The notes under the pieces: model-generated | Told to the model about the DNA's origin: nothing | Database searches by the model: none | Seen by the model: the letters and a program-made list of their open reading frames with translations, nothing else | In this document: positions 22,134 to 37,100 of the stretch, one piece after another | Position numbering within the stretch: position 1 is the first letter of the stretch | Layout: each line of letters starts with the position of its first letter | Program-made: the position numbers and the translations under genes | Source: Balanoglossus misakiensis | Taxonomy: Eukaryota > Hemichordata | Reading direction: 5' to 3' | Length of the DNA stretch: 64,000 nucleotides | Assembly: GCA_040954595.2 (NCBI GenBank) | Contig: CM082595.2 | Span: 9,052,001 to 9,116,000 of the forward strand

Positions 22134-25100
22134 AAATTGACCCACAAATCACTCAAAATTAATAGGCAGGATACTGTCCACTCTGGCCTGGTTACTGTCT
22201 GGCCTGCTTAATGTTGACGCAAAGGTTGACCCCACCAAACACTCAAAATTAATAGGCAGCATACTGGCCACTCTGGCCTAGTTAATGTTGACGCAAAGGT
22301 TGACCCCCACCAAACACTCAAAATTAATGGGCACGATACTGGCCACTCTGGCCTAGTTAATGTTGACGCAAAGGTTGACCCCACCAAACACTCAAAATCA
22401 ATGGGCAGCATACTGTCCACTATGGCCTGGTTACTGTGTGCTCTGGTTAATGTTGACGCAAATGTTGACCCCACCAAACACTCAAAATTAATGGGCAGCA
22501 CACTGTCCACTACGGCCTGGTTACTGTGTGCTCTGGTTAATGTTGATGCAAAGGTTGACCCCACCAAACACTCAAAATTAATGGGCAGAACACTGTCCAC
22601 TATGGCCTGGTTACTGTGTGCTCTGGTTAATGTTGATGCAAAGGTTGACCCCACCAAACACTCAAAATTAATGGGCAGGATACTGGCCACTCTGGCCTAG
22701 TTAATGTTGACGCAAAGGTTGACCCCCACCAAACACTCAAAATTAATGGGCACGATACTGGTCACTCTGGCCTAGTTAATGTTGACGCAAAGGTTGACCC
22801 CACCAAACACTCAAAATTAATGGGCAGCACACTGTCCACTACGGCCTGGTTACTGTGTGCTCTGGTTAATGTTGATGCAAAGGTTGACCCCACCAAACAC
22901 TCAAAATTAATGAGCAGAACACTGTCCACTATGGCCTGGTTACTGTGTGCTCTGGTTAATGTTGATGCAAAGGTTGACCCCACCAAACACTCAAAATTAA
23001 TGGGCAGGATACTGGCCACTCTGGCCTAGTTAATGTTGACGCAAAGGTTGACCCCCACCAAACACTCAAAATTAATGGGCACGATACTGGCCACTCTGGC
23101 CTAGTTAATGTTGACGCAAAGGTTGACCCCCACGAAACACTCAAAATTAATGGGCACGATACTGGCCACTCTGGCCTAGTTGATGTTGACGCAAAGGTTG
23201 ACCCCACCAAACACTCAAAATTAATGGGCAGCACACTGTCCACTACGGCCTGGTTACTGTGTGCTCTGGTTAATGTTGACGCAAAGGTTGACCCCACCAA
23301 ACACTCAAAATTAATGGGCAGAACACTGTCCACTATGGCCTGGTTACTGTGTGCTCTGGTTAATGTTGACGCAAAGGTTGACCCCACCAAACACTCAAAA
23401 TTAATGGGCAGAACACTGTCCACTACGGCCTGGTTATTGTGTGCTCTGGTTAATGTTGACGCAAAGGTTGACGCCACCAAACACTCAAAATCAATGGGCA
23501 GCATACTGTCCACTATGGCCTGGTTACTGTGTGCTCTGGTTAATGTTGACGCAAAGGTTGACCCCACCAAACACTCAAAATTAATGGGCAGAACACTGTC
23601 CACTATGGCCTGGTTACTGTGTGCTCTGGTTAATGTTGACGCAAAGGTTGACCCCACCAAACACTCAAAATTAATGGGCAGCACACTGTCCACTATGGCC
23701 TGGTTACTGTGTGCTCTGGTTAATGTTGACGCAAAGGTTGACCCCACCAAACACTCAAAATTAATGGGCAGAACACTGTCCACTACGGCCTGGTTACTGT
23801 GTGCTCTGGTTAATGTTGACGCAAAGGTTGACCCCACCAAACACTCAAAATTAATGGGCAGAACACTGTCCACTATGGCCTGGTTACTGTGTGCTCTGGT
23901 TAATGTTGACGCAAAGGTTGACCCCACCAAACACTCAAAATTAATGGGCAGAACACTGTCCACTACGGCCTGGTTACTGTGTGCTCTGGTTAATTTTGAC
24001 GCAAAGGTTGACCCCACCAAACACTCAAAATTAATGGGCAGAACACTGTCCACTACGGCCTGGTTACTGTGTGCTCTGGTTAATGTTGACGCAAAGGTTG
24101 ACCCCACCAAACACTCAAAATTAATGGGCAGCACACTGTCCACTATGGCCTGGTTACTGTGTGCTCTGGTTAATGTTGACGCAAAGGTTGACCCCACCAA
24201 ACACTCAAAATTAATGGGCAGAACACTGTCCACTACGGCCTGGTTACTGTGTGCTCTGGTTAATGTTGACGCAAAGGTTGACCCCCACCAAACACTCAAA
24301 ATTAATGGGCACGATACTGGCCACTCTGGCCTAGTTAATGTTGACGCAAAGGTTGACCCCACCAAACACTCAAAATTAATGGGCACGATACTGGCCACTC
24401 TGGCCTAGTTAATGTTGACGCAAAGGTTGACCCCACCAAACACTCAAAATTAATGGGCACGATACTGGCCACTCTGGCCTAGTTAATGTTGACGCAAAGG
24501 TTGACCCCACCAAACACTCAAAATTAATGGGCACGATACTGGCCACTCTGGCCTAGTTAATGTTGACGCAAAGGTTGACCCCACCAAACACTCAAAATTA
24601 ATGGGCAGAACACTGTCCACTATGGCCTGGTTACTGTGTGCTCTGGTTAATGTTGACGCAAAGGTTGACCCCACCAAACACTCAAAATTAATGGGCAGAA
24701 CACTGTCCACTACGGCCTGGTTACTGTGTGCTCTGGTTAATGTTGACGCAAAGGTTGACCCCACCAAACACTCAAAATTAATGGGCAGCACACTGTCCAC
24801 TATGGCCTGGTTACTGTGTGCTCTGGTTAATGTTGACGCAAAGGTTGACCCCACCAAACACTCAAAATTAATGGGCAGAACACTGTCCACTACGGCCTGG
24901 TTACTGTGTGCTCTGGTTAATGTTGACGCAAAGGTTGACCCCACCAAACACTCAAAATTAATGGGCAGAACACTGTCCACTATGGCCTGGTTACTGTGTG
25001 CTCTGGTTAATGTTGACGCAAAGGTTGACCCCACCAAACACTCAAAATTAATGGGCAGCACACTGTCCACTATGGCCTGGTTACTGTGTGCTCTGGTTAA

Positions 25101-28100
25101 TGTTGACGCAAAGGTTGACCCCACCAAACACTCAAAATTAATGGGCAGAACACTGTCCACTATGGCCTGGTTACTGTGTGCTCTGGTTAATGATGATGCA
25201 AAGGTTGACCCCACCAAACACTCAAAATTAATGGGCAGGATACTGGCCACTCTGGCCTAGTTAATGTTGACGCAAAGGTTGACCCCCACCAAACACTCAA
25301 AATTAATGGGCACGATACTGGCCACTCTGGCCTAGTTAATGTTGACGCAAAGGTTGACCCCCACGAAACACTCAAAATTAATGGGCACGATACTGGCCAC
25401 TCTGGCCTAGTTAATGTTGACGCAAAGGTTGACCCCACCAAACACTCAAAATTAATGGGCAGCACACTGTCCACTACGGCCTGGTTACTGTGTGCTCTGG
25501 TTAATGTTGACGCAAAGGTTGACCCCACCAAACACTCAAAATTAATGGGCAGAACACTGTCCACTATGGCCTGGTTACTGTGTGCTCTGGTTAATGTTGA
25601 CGCAAAGGTTGACCCCACCAAACACTCAAAATTAATGGGCAGAACACTGTCCACTACGGCCTGGTTATTGTGTGCTCTGGTTAATGTTGACGCAAAGGTT
25701 GACGCCACCAAACACTCAAAATCAATGGGCAGCATACTGTCCACTATGGCCTGGTTACTGTGTGCTCTGGTTAATGTTGACGCAAAGGTTGACCCCACCA
25801 AACACTCAAAATTAATGGGCAGCACACTGTCCACTATGGCCTGGTTACTGTGTGCTCTGGTTAATGTTGACGCAAAGGTTGACCCCACCAAACACTCAAA
25901 ATTAATGGGCAGAACACTGTCCACTACGGCCTGGTTACTGTGTGCTCTGGTTAATGTTGACGCAAAGGTTGACCCCACCAAACACTCAAAATTAATGGGC
26001 AGAACACTGTCCACTATGGCCTGGTTACTGTGTGCTCTGGTTAATGTTGACGCAAAGGTTGACCCCACCAAACACTCAAAATTAATGGGCAGAACACTGT
26101 CCACTACGGCCTGGTTACTGTGTGCTCTGGTTAATGTTGACGCAAAGGTTGACCCCACCAAACACTCAAAATTAATGGGCAGAACACTGTCCACTACGGC
26201 CTGGTTACTGTGTGCTCTGGTTAATGTTGACGCAAAGGTTGACCCCACCAAACACTCAAAATTAATGGGCAGCACACTGTCCACTATGGCCTGGTTACTG
26301 TGTGCTCTGGTTAATGTTGACGCAAAGGTTGACCCCACCAAACACTCAAAATTAATGGGCAGAACACTGTCCACTACGGCCTGGTTACTGTGTGCTCTGG
26401 TTAATGTTGACGCAAAGGTTGACCCCCACCAAACACTCAAAATTAATGGGCACGATACTGGCCACTCTGGCCTAGTTAATGTTGACGCAAAGGTTGACCC
26501 CACCAAACACTCAAAATTAATGGGCACGATACTGGCCACTCTGGCCTAGTTAATGTTGACGCAAAGGTTGACCCCACCAAACACTCAAAATTAATGGGCA
26601 CGATACTGGCCACTCTGGCCTAGTTAATGTTGACGCAAAGGTTGACCCCACCAAACACTCAAAATTAATGGGCAGAACACTGTCCACTACGGCCTGGTTA
26701 CTCTGTGCTCTGGTTAATGTTGACGCAAAGGTTGACCCCACCAAACACTCAAAATTAATGGGCAGAACACTGTCCACTACGGCCTGGTTACTGTGTGCTC
26801 TGGTTAATGTTGACGCAAAGGTTGACCCCACCAAACACTCAAAATTAATGGGCAGAACACTGTCCACTACGGCCTGGTTACTGTGTGCTCTGGTTAATGT
26901 TGACGCAAAGGTTGACCCCACCAAACACTCAAAATTAATGGGCAGAACACTGTCCACTATGGCCTGGTTACTGTGTGCTCTGGTTAATGTTGACGCAAAG
27001 GTTGACCCCACCAAACACTCAAAATTAATGGGCAGAACACTGTCCACTACGGCCTGGTTACTGTGTGCTCTGGTTAATGTTGACGCAAAGGTTGACCCCA
27101 CCAAACACTCAAAATTAATGGGCAGCACACTGTCCACTATGGCCTGGTTACTGTGTGCTCTGGTTAATGTTGACGCAAAGGTTGACCCCACCAAACACTC
27201 AAAATTAATGGGCAGAACACTGTCCACTACGGCCTGGTTACTGTGTGCTCTGGTTAATGTTGACGCAAAGGTTGACCCCACCAAACACTCAAAATTAATG
27301 GGCAGCACACTGTCCACTATGGCCTGGTTACTGTGTGCTCTGGTTAATGTTGACGCAAAGGTTGACCCCACCAAACACTCAAAATTAATGGGCAGAACAC
27401 TGTCCACTACGGCCTGGTTACTGTGTGCTCTGGTTAATGTTGACGCAAAGGTTGACCCCACCAAACACTCAAAATTAATGGGCAGAACACTGTCCACTAT
27501 GGCCTGGTTACTGTGTGCTCTGGTTAATGTTGACGCAAAGGTTGACCCCACCAAACACTCAAAATTAATGGGCAGCACACTGTCCACTATGGCCTGGTTA
27601 CTGTGTGCTCTGGTTAATGTTGACGCAAAGGTTGACCCCACCAAACACTCAAAATTAATGGGCAGAACACTGTCCACTACGGCCTGGTTACTGTGTGCTC
27701 TGGTTAATGTTGACGCAAAGGTTGACCCCACCAAACACTCAAAATTAATGGGCAGAACACTGTCCACTATGGCCTGGTTACTGTGTGCTCTGGTTAATGT
27801 TGACGCAAAGGTTGACCCCACCAAACACTCAAAATTAATGGGCAGAACACTGTCCACTACGGCCTGGTTACTGTGTGCTCTGGTTAATGTTGACGCAAAG
27901 GTTGACCCCACCAAACACTCAAAATTAATGGGCAGAACACTGTCCACTACGGCCTGGTTACTGTGTGCTCTGGTTAATGTTGACGCAAAGGTTGACCCCA
28001 CCAAACACTCAAAATTAATGGGCAGCACACTGTCCACTACGGCCTGGTTACTGTGTGCTCTGGTTAATGTTGACGCAAAGGTTGACCCCACCAAACACTC

Positions 28101-31100
28101 AAAATTAATGGGCAGAACACTGTCCACTATGGCCTGGTTACTGTGTGCTCTGGTTAATGTTGACGCAAAGGTTGACCCCACCAAACACTCAAAATTAATG
28201 GGCAGAACACTGTCCACTACGGCCTGGTTATTGTGTGCTCTGGTTAATGTTGACGCAAAGGTTGACGCCACCAAACACTCAAAATCAATGGGCAGCATAC
28301 TGTCCACTATGGCCTGGTTACTGTGTGCTCTGGTTAATGTTGACGCAAAGGTTGACCCCACCAAACACTCAAAATTAATGGGCAGAACACTGTCCACTAT
28401 GGCCTGGTTACTGTGTGCTCTGGTTAATGTTGACGCAAAGGTTGACCCCACCAAACACTCAAAATTAATGGGCAGCACACTGTCCACTATGGCCTGGTTA
28501 CTGTGTGCTCTGGTTAATGTTGACGCAAAGGTTGACCCCACCAAACACTCAAAATTAATGGGCAGAACACTGTCCACTACGGCCTGGTTACTGTGTGCTC
28601 TGGTTAATGTTGACGCAAAGGTTGACCCCACCAAGCACTCAAAATTAATGGGCAGAACACTGTCCACTATGGCCTGGTTACTGTGTGCTCTGGTTAATGT
28701 TGACGCAAAGGTTGACCCCACCAAACACTCAAAATTAATGGGCAGAACACTGTCCACTACGGCCTGGTTACTGTGTGCTCTGGTTAATGTTGACGCAAAG
28801 GTTGACCCCACCAAACACTCAAAATTAATGGGCAGAACACTGTCCACTACGGCCTGGTTACTGTGTGCTCTGGTTAATGTTGACGCAAAGGTTGACCCCA
28901 CCAAACACTCAAAATTAATGGGCAGCACACTGTCCACTATGGCCTGGTTACTGTGTGCTCTGGTTAATGTTGACGCAAAGGTTGACCCCACCAAACACTC
29001 AAAATTAATGGGCAGAACACTGTCCACTACGGCCTGGTTACTGTGTGCTCTGGTTAATGTTGACGCAAAGGTTGACCCCCACCAAACACTCAAAATTAAT
29101 GGGCACGATACTGGCCACTCTGGCCTAGTTAATGTTGACGCAAAGGTTGACCCCACCAAACACTCAAAATTAATGGGCACGATACTGGCCACTCTGGCCT
29201 AGTTAATGTTGACGCAAAGGTTGACCCCACCAAACACTCAAAATTAATGGGCACGATACTGGCCACTCTGGCCTAGTTAATGTTGACGCAAAGGTTGACC
29301 CCACCAAACACTCAAAATTAATGGGCACGATACTGGCCACTCTGGCCTAGTTAATGTTGACGCAAAGGTTGACCCCACCAAACACTCAAAATTAATGGGC
29401 AGAACACTGTCCACTATGGCCTGGTTACTCTGTGCTCTGGTTAATGTTGACGCAAAGGTTGACCCCACCAAACACTCAAAATTAATGGGCAGAACACTGT
29501 CCACTACGGCCTGGTTACTGTGTGCTCTGGTTAATGTTGACGCAAAGGTTGACCCCACCAAACACTCAAAATTAATGGGCAGAACACTGTCCACTATGGC
29601 CTGGTTACTGTGTGCTCTGGTTAATGTTGACGCAAAGGTTGACCCCACCAAACACTCAAAATTAATGGGCAGAACACTGTCCACTACGGCCTGGTTACTG
29701 TGTGCTCTGGTTAATGTTGACGCAAAGGTTGACCCCACCAAACACTCAAAATTAATGGGCAGCACACTGTCCACTATGGCCTGGTTACTGTGTGCTCTGG
29801 TTAATGTTGACGCAAAGGTTGACCCCACCAAACACTCAAAATTAATGGGCAGAACACTGTCCACTACGGCCTGGTTACTGTGTGCTCTGGTTAATGTTGA
29901 CGCAAAGGTTGACCCCACCAAACACTCAAAATTAATGGGCAGAACACTGTCCACTATGGCCTGGTTACTGTGTGCTCTGGTTAATGTTGACGCAAAGGTT
30001 GACCCCACCAAACACTCAAAATTAATGGGCAGCACACTGTCCACTATGGCCTGGTTACTGTGTGCTCTGGTTAATGTTGACGCAAAGGTTGACCCCACCA
30101 AACACTCAAAATTAATGGGCAGAACACTGTCCACTATGGCCTGGTTACTGTGTGCTCTGGTTAATGATGATGCAAAGGTTGACCCCACCAAACACTCAAA
30201 ATTAATGGGCAGGATACTGGCCACTCTGGCCTAGTTAATGTTGACGCAAAGGTTGACCCCCACCAAACACTCAAAATTAATGGGCACGATACTGGCCACT
30301 CTGGCCTAGTTAATGTTGACGCAAAGGTTGACCCCCACGAAACACTCAAAATTAATGGGCACGATACTGGCCACTCTGGCCTAGTTAATGTTGACGCAAA
30401 GGTTGACCCCACCAAACACTCAAAATTAATGGGCAGCACACTGTCCACTACGGCCTGGTTACTGTGTGCTCTGGTTAATGTTGACGCAAAGGTTGACCCC
30501 ACCAAACACTCAAAATTAATGGGCAGAACACTGTCCACTATGGCCTGGTTACTGTGTGCTCTGGTTAATGTTGACGCAAAGGTTGACCCCACCAAACACT
30601 CAAAATTAATGGGCAGAACACTGTCCACTACGGCCTGGTTATTGTGTGCTCTGGTTAATGTTGACGCAAAGGTTGACGCCACCAAACACTCAAAATCAAT
30701 GGGCAGCATACTGTCCACTATGGCCTGGTTACTGTGTGCTCTGGTTAATGTTGACGCAAAGGTTGACCCCACCAAACACTCAAAATTAATGGGCAGCACA
30801 CTGTCCACTATGGCCTGGTTACTGTGTGCTCTGGTTAATGTTGACGCAAAGGTTGACCCCACCAAACACTCAAAATTAATGGGCAGAACACTGTCCACTA
30901 TGGCCTGGTTACTGTGTGCTCTGGTTAATGTTGACGCAAAGGTTGACCCCACCAAACACTCAAAATTAATGGGCAGAACACTGTCCACTACGGCCTGGTT
31001 ACTGTGTGCTCTGGTTAATGTTGACGCAAAGGTTGACCCCACCAAACACTCAAAATTAATGGGCAGAACACTGTCCACTACGGCCTGGTTACTGTGTGCT

Positions 31101-34100
31101 CTGGTTAATGTTGACGCAAAGGTTGACCCCACCAAACACTCAAAATTAATGGGCAGAACACTGTCCACTACGGCCTGGTTACTGTGTGCTCTGGTTAATG
31201 TTGACGCAAAGGTTGACCCCCACCAAACACTCAAAATTAATGGGCACGATACTGGCCACTCTGGCCTAGTTAATGTTGACGCAAAGGTTGACCCCACCAA
31301 ACACTCAAAATTAATGGGCACGATACTGGCCACTCTGGCCTAGTTAATGTTGACGCAAAGGTTGACCCCACCAAACACTCAAAATTAATGGGCACGATAC
31401 TGGCCACTCTGGCCTAGTTAATGTTGACGCAAAGGTTGACCCCACCAAACACTCAAAATTAATGGGCACGATACTGGCCACTCTGGCCTAGTTAATGTTG
31501 ACGCAAAGGTTGACCCCACCAAACACTCAAAATTAATGGGCAGAACACTGTCCACTATGGCCTGGTTACTCTGTGCTCTGGTTAATGTTGACGCAAAGGT
31601 TGACCCCACCAAACACTCAAAATTAATGGGCAGAACACTGTCCACTACGGCCTGGTTACTGTGTGCTCTGGTTAATGTTGACGCAAAGGTTGACCCCACC
31701 AAACACTCAAAATTAATGGGCAGAACACTGTCCACTATGGCCTGGTTACTGTGTGCTCTGGTTAATGTTGACGCAAAGGTTGACCCCACCAAACACTCAA
31801 AATTAATGGGCAGAACACTGTCCACTACGGCCTGGTTACTGTGTGCTCTGGTTAATGTTGACGCAAAGGTTGACCCCACCAAACACTCAAAATTAATGGG
31901 CAGCACACTGTCCACTATGGCCTGGTTACTGTGTGCTCTGGTTAATGTTGACGCAAAGGTTGACCCCACCAAACACTCAAAATTAATGGGCAGAACACTG
32001 TCCACTACGGCCTGGTTACTGTGTGCTCTGGTTAATGTTGACGCAAAGGTTGACCCCACCAAACACTCAAAATTAATGGGCAGAACACTGTCCACTATGG
32101 CCTGGTTACTGTGTGCTCTGGTTAATGTTGACGCAAAGGTTGACCCCACCAAACACTCAAAATTAATGGGCAGCACACTGTCCACTATGGCCTGGTTACT
32201 GTGTGCTCTGGTTAATGTTGACGCAAAGGTTGACCCCACCAAACACTCAAAATTAATGGGCAGAACACTGTCCACTATGGCCTGGTTACTGTGTGCTCTG
32301 GTTAATGATGATGCAAAGGTTGACCCCACCAAACACTCAAAATTAATGGGCAGGATACTGGCCACTCTGGCCTAGTTAATGTTGACGCAAAGGTTGACCC
32401 CCACCAAACACTCAAAATTAATGGGCACGATACTGGCCACTCTGGCCTAGTTAATGTTGACGCAAAGGTTGACCCCCACGAAACACTCAAAATTAATGGG
32501 CACGATACTGGCCACTCTGGCCTAGTTAATGTTGACGCAAAGGTTGACCCCACCAAACACTCAAAATTAATGGGCAGCACACTGTCCACTACGGCCTGGT
32601 TACTGTGTGCTCTGGTTAATGTTGACGCAAAGGTTGACCCCACCAAACACTCAAAATTAATGGGCAGAACACTGTCCACTATGGCCTGGTTACTGTGTGC
32701 TCTGGTTAATGTTGACGCAAAGGTTGACCCCACCAAACACTCAAAATTAATGGGCAGAACACTGTCCACTACGGCCTGGTTATTGTGTGCTCTGGTTAAT
32801 GTTGACGCAAAGGTTGACGCCACCAAACACTCAAAATAAATGGGCAGCATACTGTCCACTATGGCCTGGTTACTGTGTGCTCTGGTTAATGTTGACGCAA
32901 AGGTTGACCCCACCAAACACTCAAAATTAATGGGCAGCACACTGTCCACTATGGCCTGGTTACTGTGTGCTCTGGTTAATGTTGACGCAAAGGTTGACCC
33001 CACCAAACACTCAAAATTAATGGGCAGAACACTGTCCACTATGGCCTGGTTACTGTGTGCTCTGGTTAATGTTGACGCAAAGGTTGACCCCACCAAACAC
33101 TCAAAATTAATGGGCAGAACACTGTCCACTACGGCCTGGTTACTGTGTGCTCTGGTTAATGTTGACGCAAAGGTTGACCCCACCAAACACTCAAAATTAA
33201 TGGGCAGAACACTGTCCACTACGGCCTGGTTACTGTGTGCTCTGGTTAATGTTGACGCAAAGGTTGACCCCACCAAACACTCAAAATTAATGGGCAGCAC
33301 ACTGTCCACTATGGCCTGGTTACTGTGTGCTCTGGTTAATGTTGACGCAAAGGTTGACCCCACCAAACACTCAAAATTAATGGGCAGAACACTGTCCACT
33401 ACGGCCTGGTTACTGTGTGCTCTGGTTAATGTTGACGCAAAGGTTGACCCCCACCAAACACTCAAAATTAATGGGCACGATACTGGCCACTCTGGCCTAG
33501 TTAATGTTGACGCAAAGGTTGACCCCACCAAACACTCAAAATTAATGGGCACGATACTGGCCACTCTGGCCTAGTTAATGTTGACGCAAAGGTTGACCCC
33601 ACCAAACACTCAAAATTAATGGGCACGATACTGGCCACTCTGGCCTAGTTAATGTTGACGCAAAGGTTGACCCCACCAAACACTCAAAATTAATGGGCAG
33701 CACACTGTCCACTACGGCCTGGTTACTGTGTGCTCTGGTTAATGTTGACGCAAAGGTTGACCCCACCAAACACTCAAAATTAATGGGCAGAACACTGTCC
33801 ACTATGGCCTGGTTACTGTGTGCTCTGGTTAATGTTGACGCAAAGGTTGACCCCACCAAACACTCAAAATTAATGGGCAGAACACTGTCCACTACGGCCT
33901 GGTTATTGTGTGCTCTGGTTAATGTTGACGCAAAGGTTGACGCCACCAAACACTCAAAATCAATGGGCAGCATACTGTCCACTATGGCCTGGTTACTGTG
34001 TGCTCTGGTTAATGTTGACGCAAAGGTTGACCCCACCAAACACTCAAAATTAATGGGCAGCACACTGTCCACTATGGCCTGGTTACTGTGTGCTCTGGTT

Positions 34101-37100
34101 AATGTTGACGCAAAGGTTGACCCCACCAAACACTCAAAATTAATGGGCAGAACACTGTCCACTATGGCCTGGTTACTGTGTGCTCTGGTTAATGTTGACG
34201 CAAAGGTTGACCCCACCAAACACTCAAAATTAATGGGCAGAACACTGTCCACTACGGCCTGGTTACTGTGTGCTCTGGTTAATGTTGACGCAAAGGTTGA
34301 CCCCACCAAACACTCAAAATTAATGGGCAGAACACTGTCCACTACGGCCTGGTTACTGTGTGCTCTGGTTAATGTTGACGCAAAGGTTGACCCCACCAAA
34401 CACTCAAAATTAATGGGCAGCACACTGTCCACTATGGCCTGGTTACTGTGTGCTCTGGTTAATGTTGACGCAAAGGTTGACCCCACCAAACACTCAAAAT
34501 TAATGGGCAGAACACTGTCCACTACGGCCTGGTTACTGTGTGCTCTGGTTAATGTTGACGCAAAGGTTGACCCCCACCAAACACTCAAAATTAATGGGCA
34601 CGATACTGGCCACTCTGGCCTAGTTAATGTTGACGCAAAGGTTGACCCCACCAAACACTCAAAATTAATGGGCACGATACTGGCCACTCTGGCCTAGTTA
34701 ATGTTGACGCAAAGGTTGACCCCACCAAACACTCAAAATTAATGGGCACGATACTGGCCACTCTGGCCTAGTTAATGTTGACGCAAAGGTTGACCCCACC
34801 AAACACTCAAAATTAATGGGCAGAACACTGTCCACTATGGCCTGGTTACTCTGTGCTCTGGTTAATGTTGACGCAAAGGTTGACCCCACCAAACACTCAA
34901 AATTAATGGGCAGAACACTGTCCACTACGGCCTGGTTACTGTGTGCTCTGGTTAATGTTGACGCAAAGGTTGACCCCACCAAACACTCAAAATTAATGGG
35001 CAGAACACTGTCCACTATGGCCTGGTTACTGTGTGCTCTGGTTAATGTTGACGCAAAGGTTGACCCCACCAAACACTCAAAATTAATGGGCAGAACACTG
35101 TCCACTACGGCCTGGTTACTGTGTGCTCTGGTTAATGTTGACGCAAAGGTTGACCCCACCAAACACTCAAAATTAATGGGCAGCACACTGTCCACTATGG
35201 CCTGGTTACTGTGTGCTCTGGTTAATGTTGACGCAAAGGTTGACCCCACCAAACACTCAAAATTAATGGGCAGAACACTGTCCACTACGGCCTGGTTACT
35301 GTGTGCTCTGGTTAATGTTGACGCAAAGGTTGACCCCACCAAACACTCAAAATTAATGGGCAGAACACTGTCCACTATGGCCTGGTTACTGTGTGCTCTG
35401 GTTAATGTTGACGCAAAGGTTGACCCCACCAAACACTCAAAATTAATGGGCAGCACACTGTCCACTATGGCCTGGTTACTGTGTGCTCTGGTTAATGTTG
35501 ACGCAAAGGTTGACCCCACCAAACACTCAAAATTAATGGGCAGAACACTGTCCACTACGGCCTGGTTACTGTGTGCTCTGGTTAATGTTGACGCAAAGGT
35601 TGACCCCACCAAACACTCAAAATTAATGGGCAGAACACTGTCCACTACGGCCTGGTTACTGTGTGCTCTGGTTAATGTTGACGCAAAGGTTGACCCCACC
35701 AAACACTCAAAATTAATGGGCAGAACACTGTCCACTACGGCCTGGTTACTGTGTGCTCTGGTTAATGTTGACGCAAAGGTTGACCCCACCAAACACTCAA
35801 AATTAATGGGCAGAACACTGTCCACTACGGCCTGGTTACTGTGTGCTCTGGTTAATGTTGACGCAAAGGTTGACCCCACTACGGCCTGGTTACTGTGTGC
35901 TCTGGTTAATGTTGACGCAAAGGTTGACCCCACCAAACACTCAAAATTAATGGGCAGAACACTGTCCACTATGGCCTGGTTACTGTGTGCTCTGGTTAAT
36001 GTTGACGCAAAGGTTGACCCCACCAAACACTCAAAATTAATGGGCAGAACACTGTCCACTACGGCCTGGTTACTGTGTGCTCTGGTTAATGTTGACGCAA
36101 AGGTTGACCCCACCAAACACTCAAAATTAATGGGCAGCACACTGTCCACTATGGCCTGGTTACTGTGTGCTCTGGTTAATGTTGACGCAAAGGTTGACCC
36201 CACCAAACACTCAAAATTAATGGGCAGAACACTGTCCACTACGGCCTGGTTACTGTGTGCTCTGGTTAATGTTGACGCAAAGGTTGACCCCACCAAACAC
36301 TCAAAATTAATGGGCAGCACACTGTCCACTATGGCCTGGTTACTGTGTGCTCTGGTTAATGTTGACGCAAAGGTTGACCCCACCAAACACTCAAAATTAA
36401 TGGGCAGAACACTGTCCACTACGGCCTGGTTACTGTGTGCTCTGGTTAATGTTGACGCAAAGGTTGACCCCACCAAACACTCAAAATTAATGGGCAGAAC
36501 ACTGTCCACTATGGCCTGGTTACTGTGTGCTCTGGTTAATGTTGACGCAAAGGTTGACCCCACCAAACACTCAAAATTAATGGGCAGAACACTGTCCACT
36601 ACGGCCTGGTTACTGTGTGCTCTGGTTAATGTTGATGCAAAGGTTGACCCCACCAAACACTCAAAATTAATGGGCAGAACACTGTCCACTACGGCCTGGT
36701 TACTGTGTGCTCTGGTTAATGTTGACGCAAAGGTTGACCCCACCAAACACTCAAAATTAATGGGCAGAACACTGTCCACTACGGCCTGGTTACTGTGTGC
36801 TCTGGTTAATGTTGACGCAAAGGTTGACCCCACCAAACACTCAAAATTAATGGGCAGAACACTGTCCACTACGGCCTGGTTACTGTGTGCTCTGGTTAAT
36901 GTTGACGCAAAGGTTGACCCCACCAAACACTCAAAATTAATGGGCAGAACACTGTCCACTACGGCCTGGTTACTGTGTGCTCTGGTTAATGTTGACGCAA
37001 AGGTTGACCCCACCAAACACTCAAAATTAATGGGCAGAACACTGTCCACTACGGCCTGGTTACTGTGTGCTCTGGTTAATGTTGACGCAAAGGTTGACCC

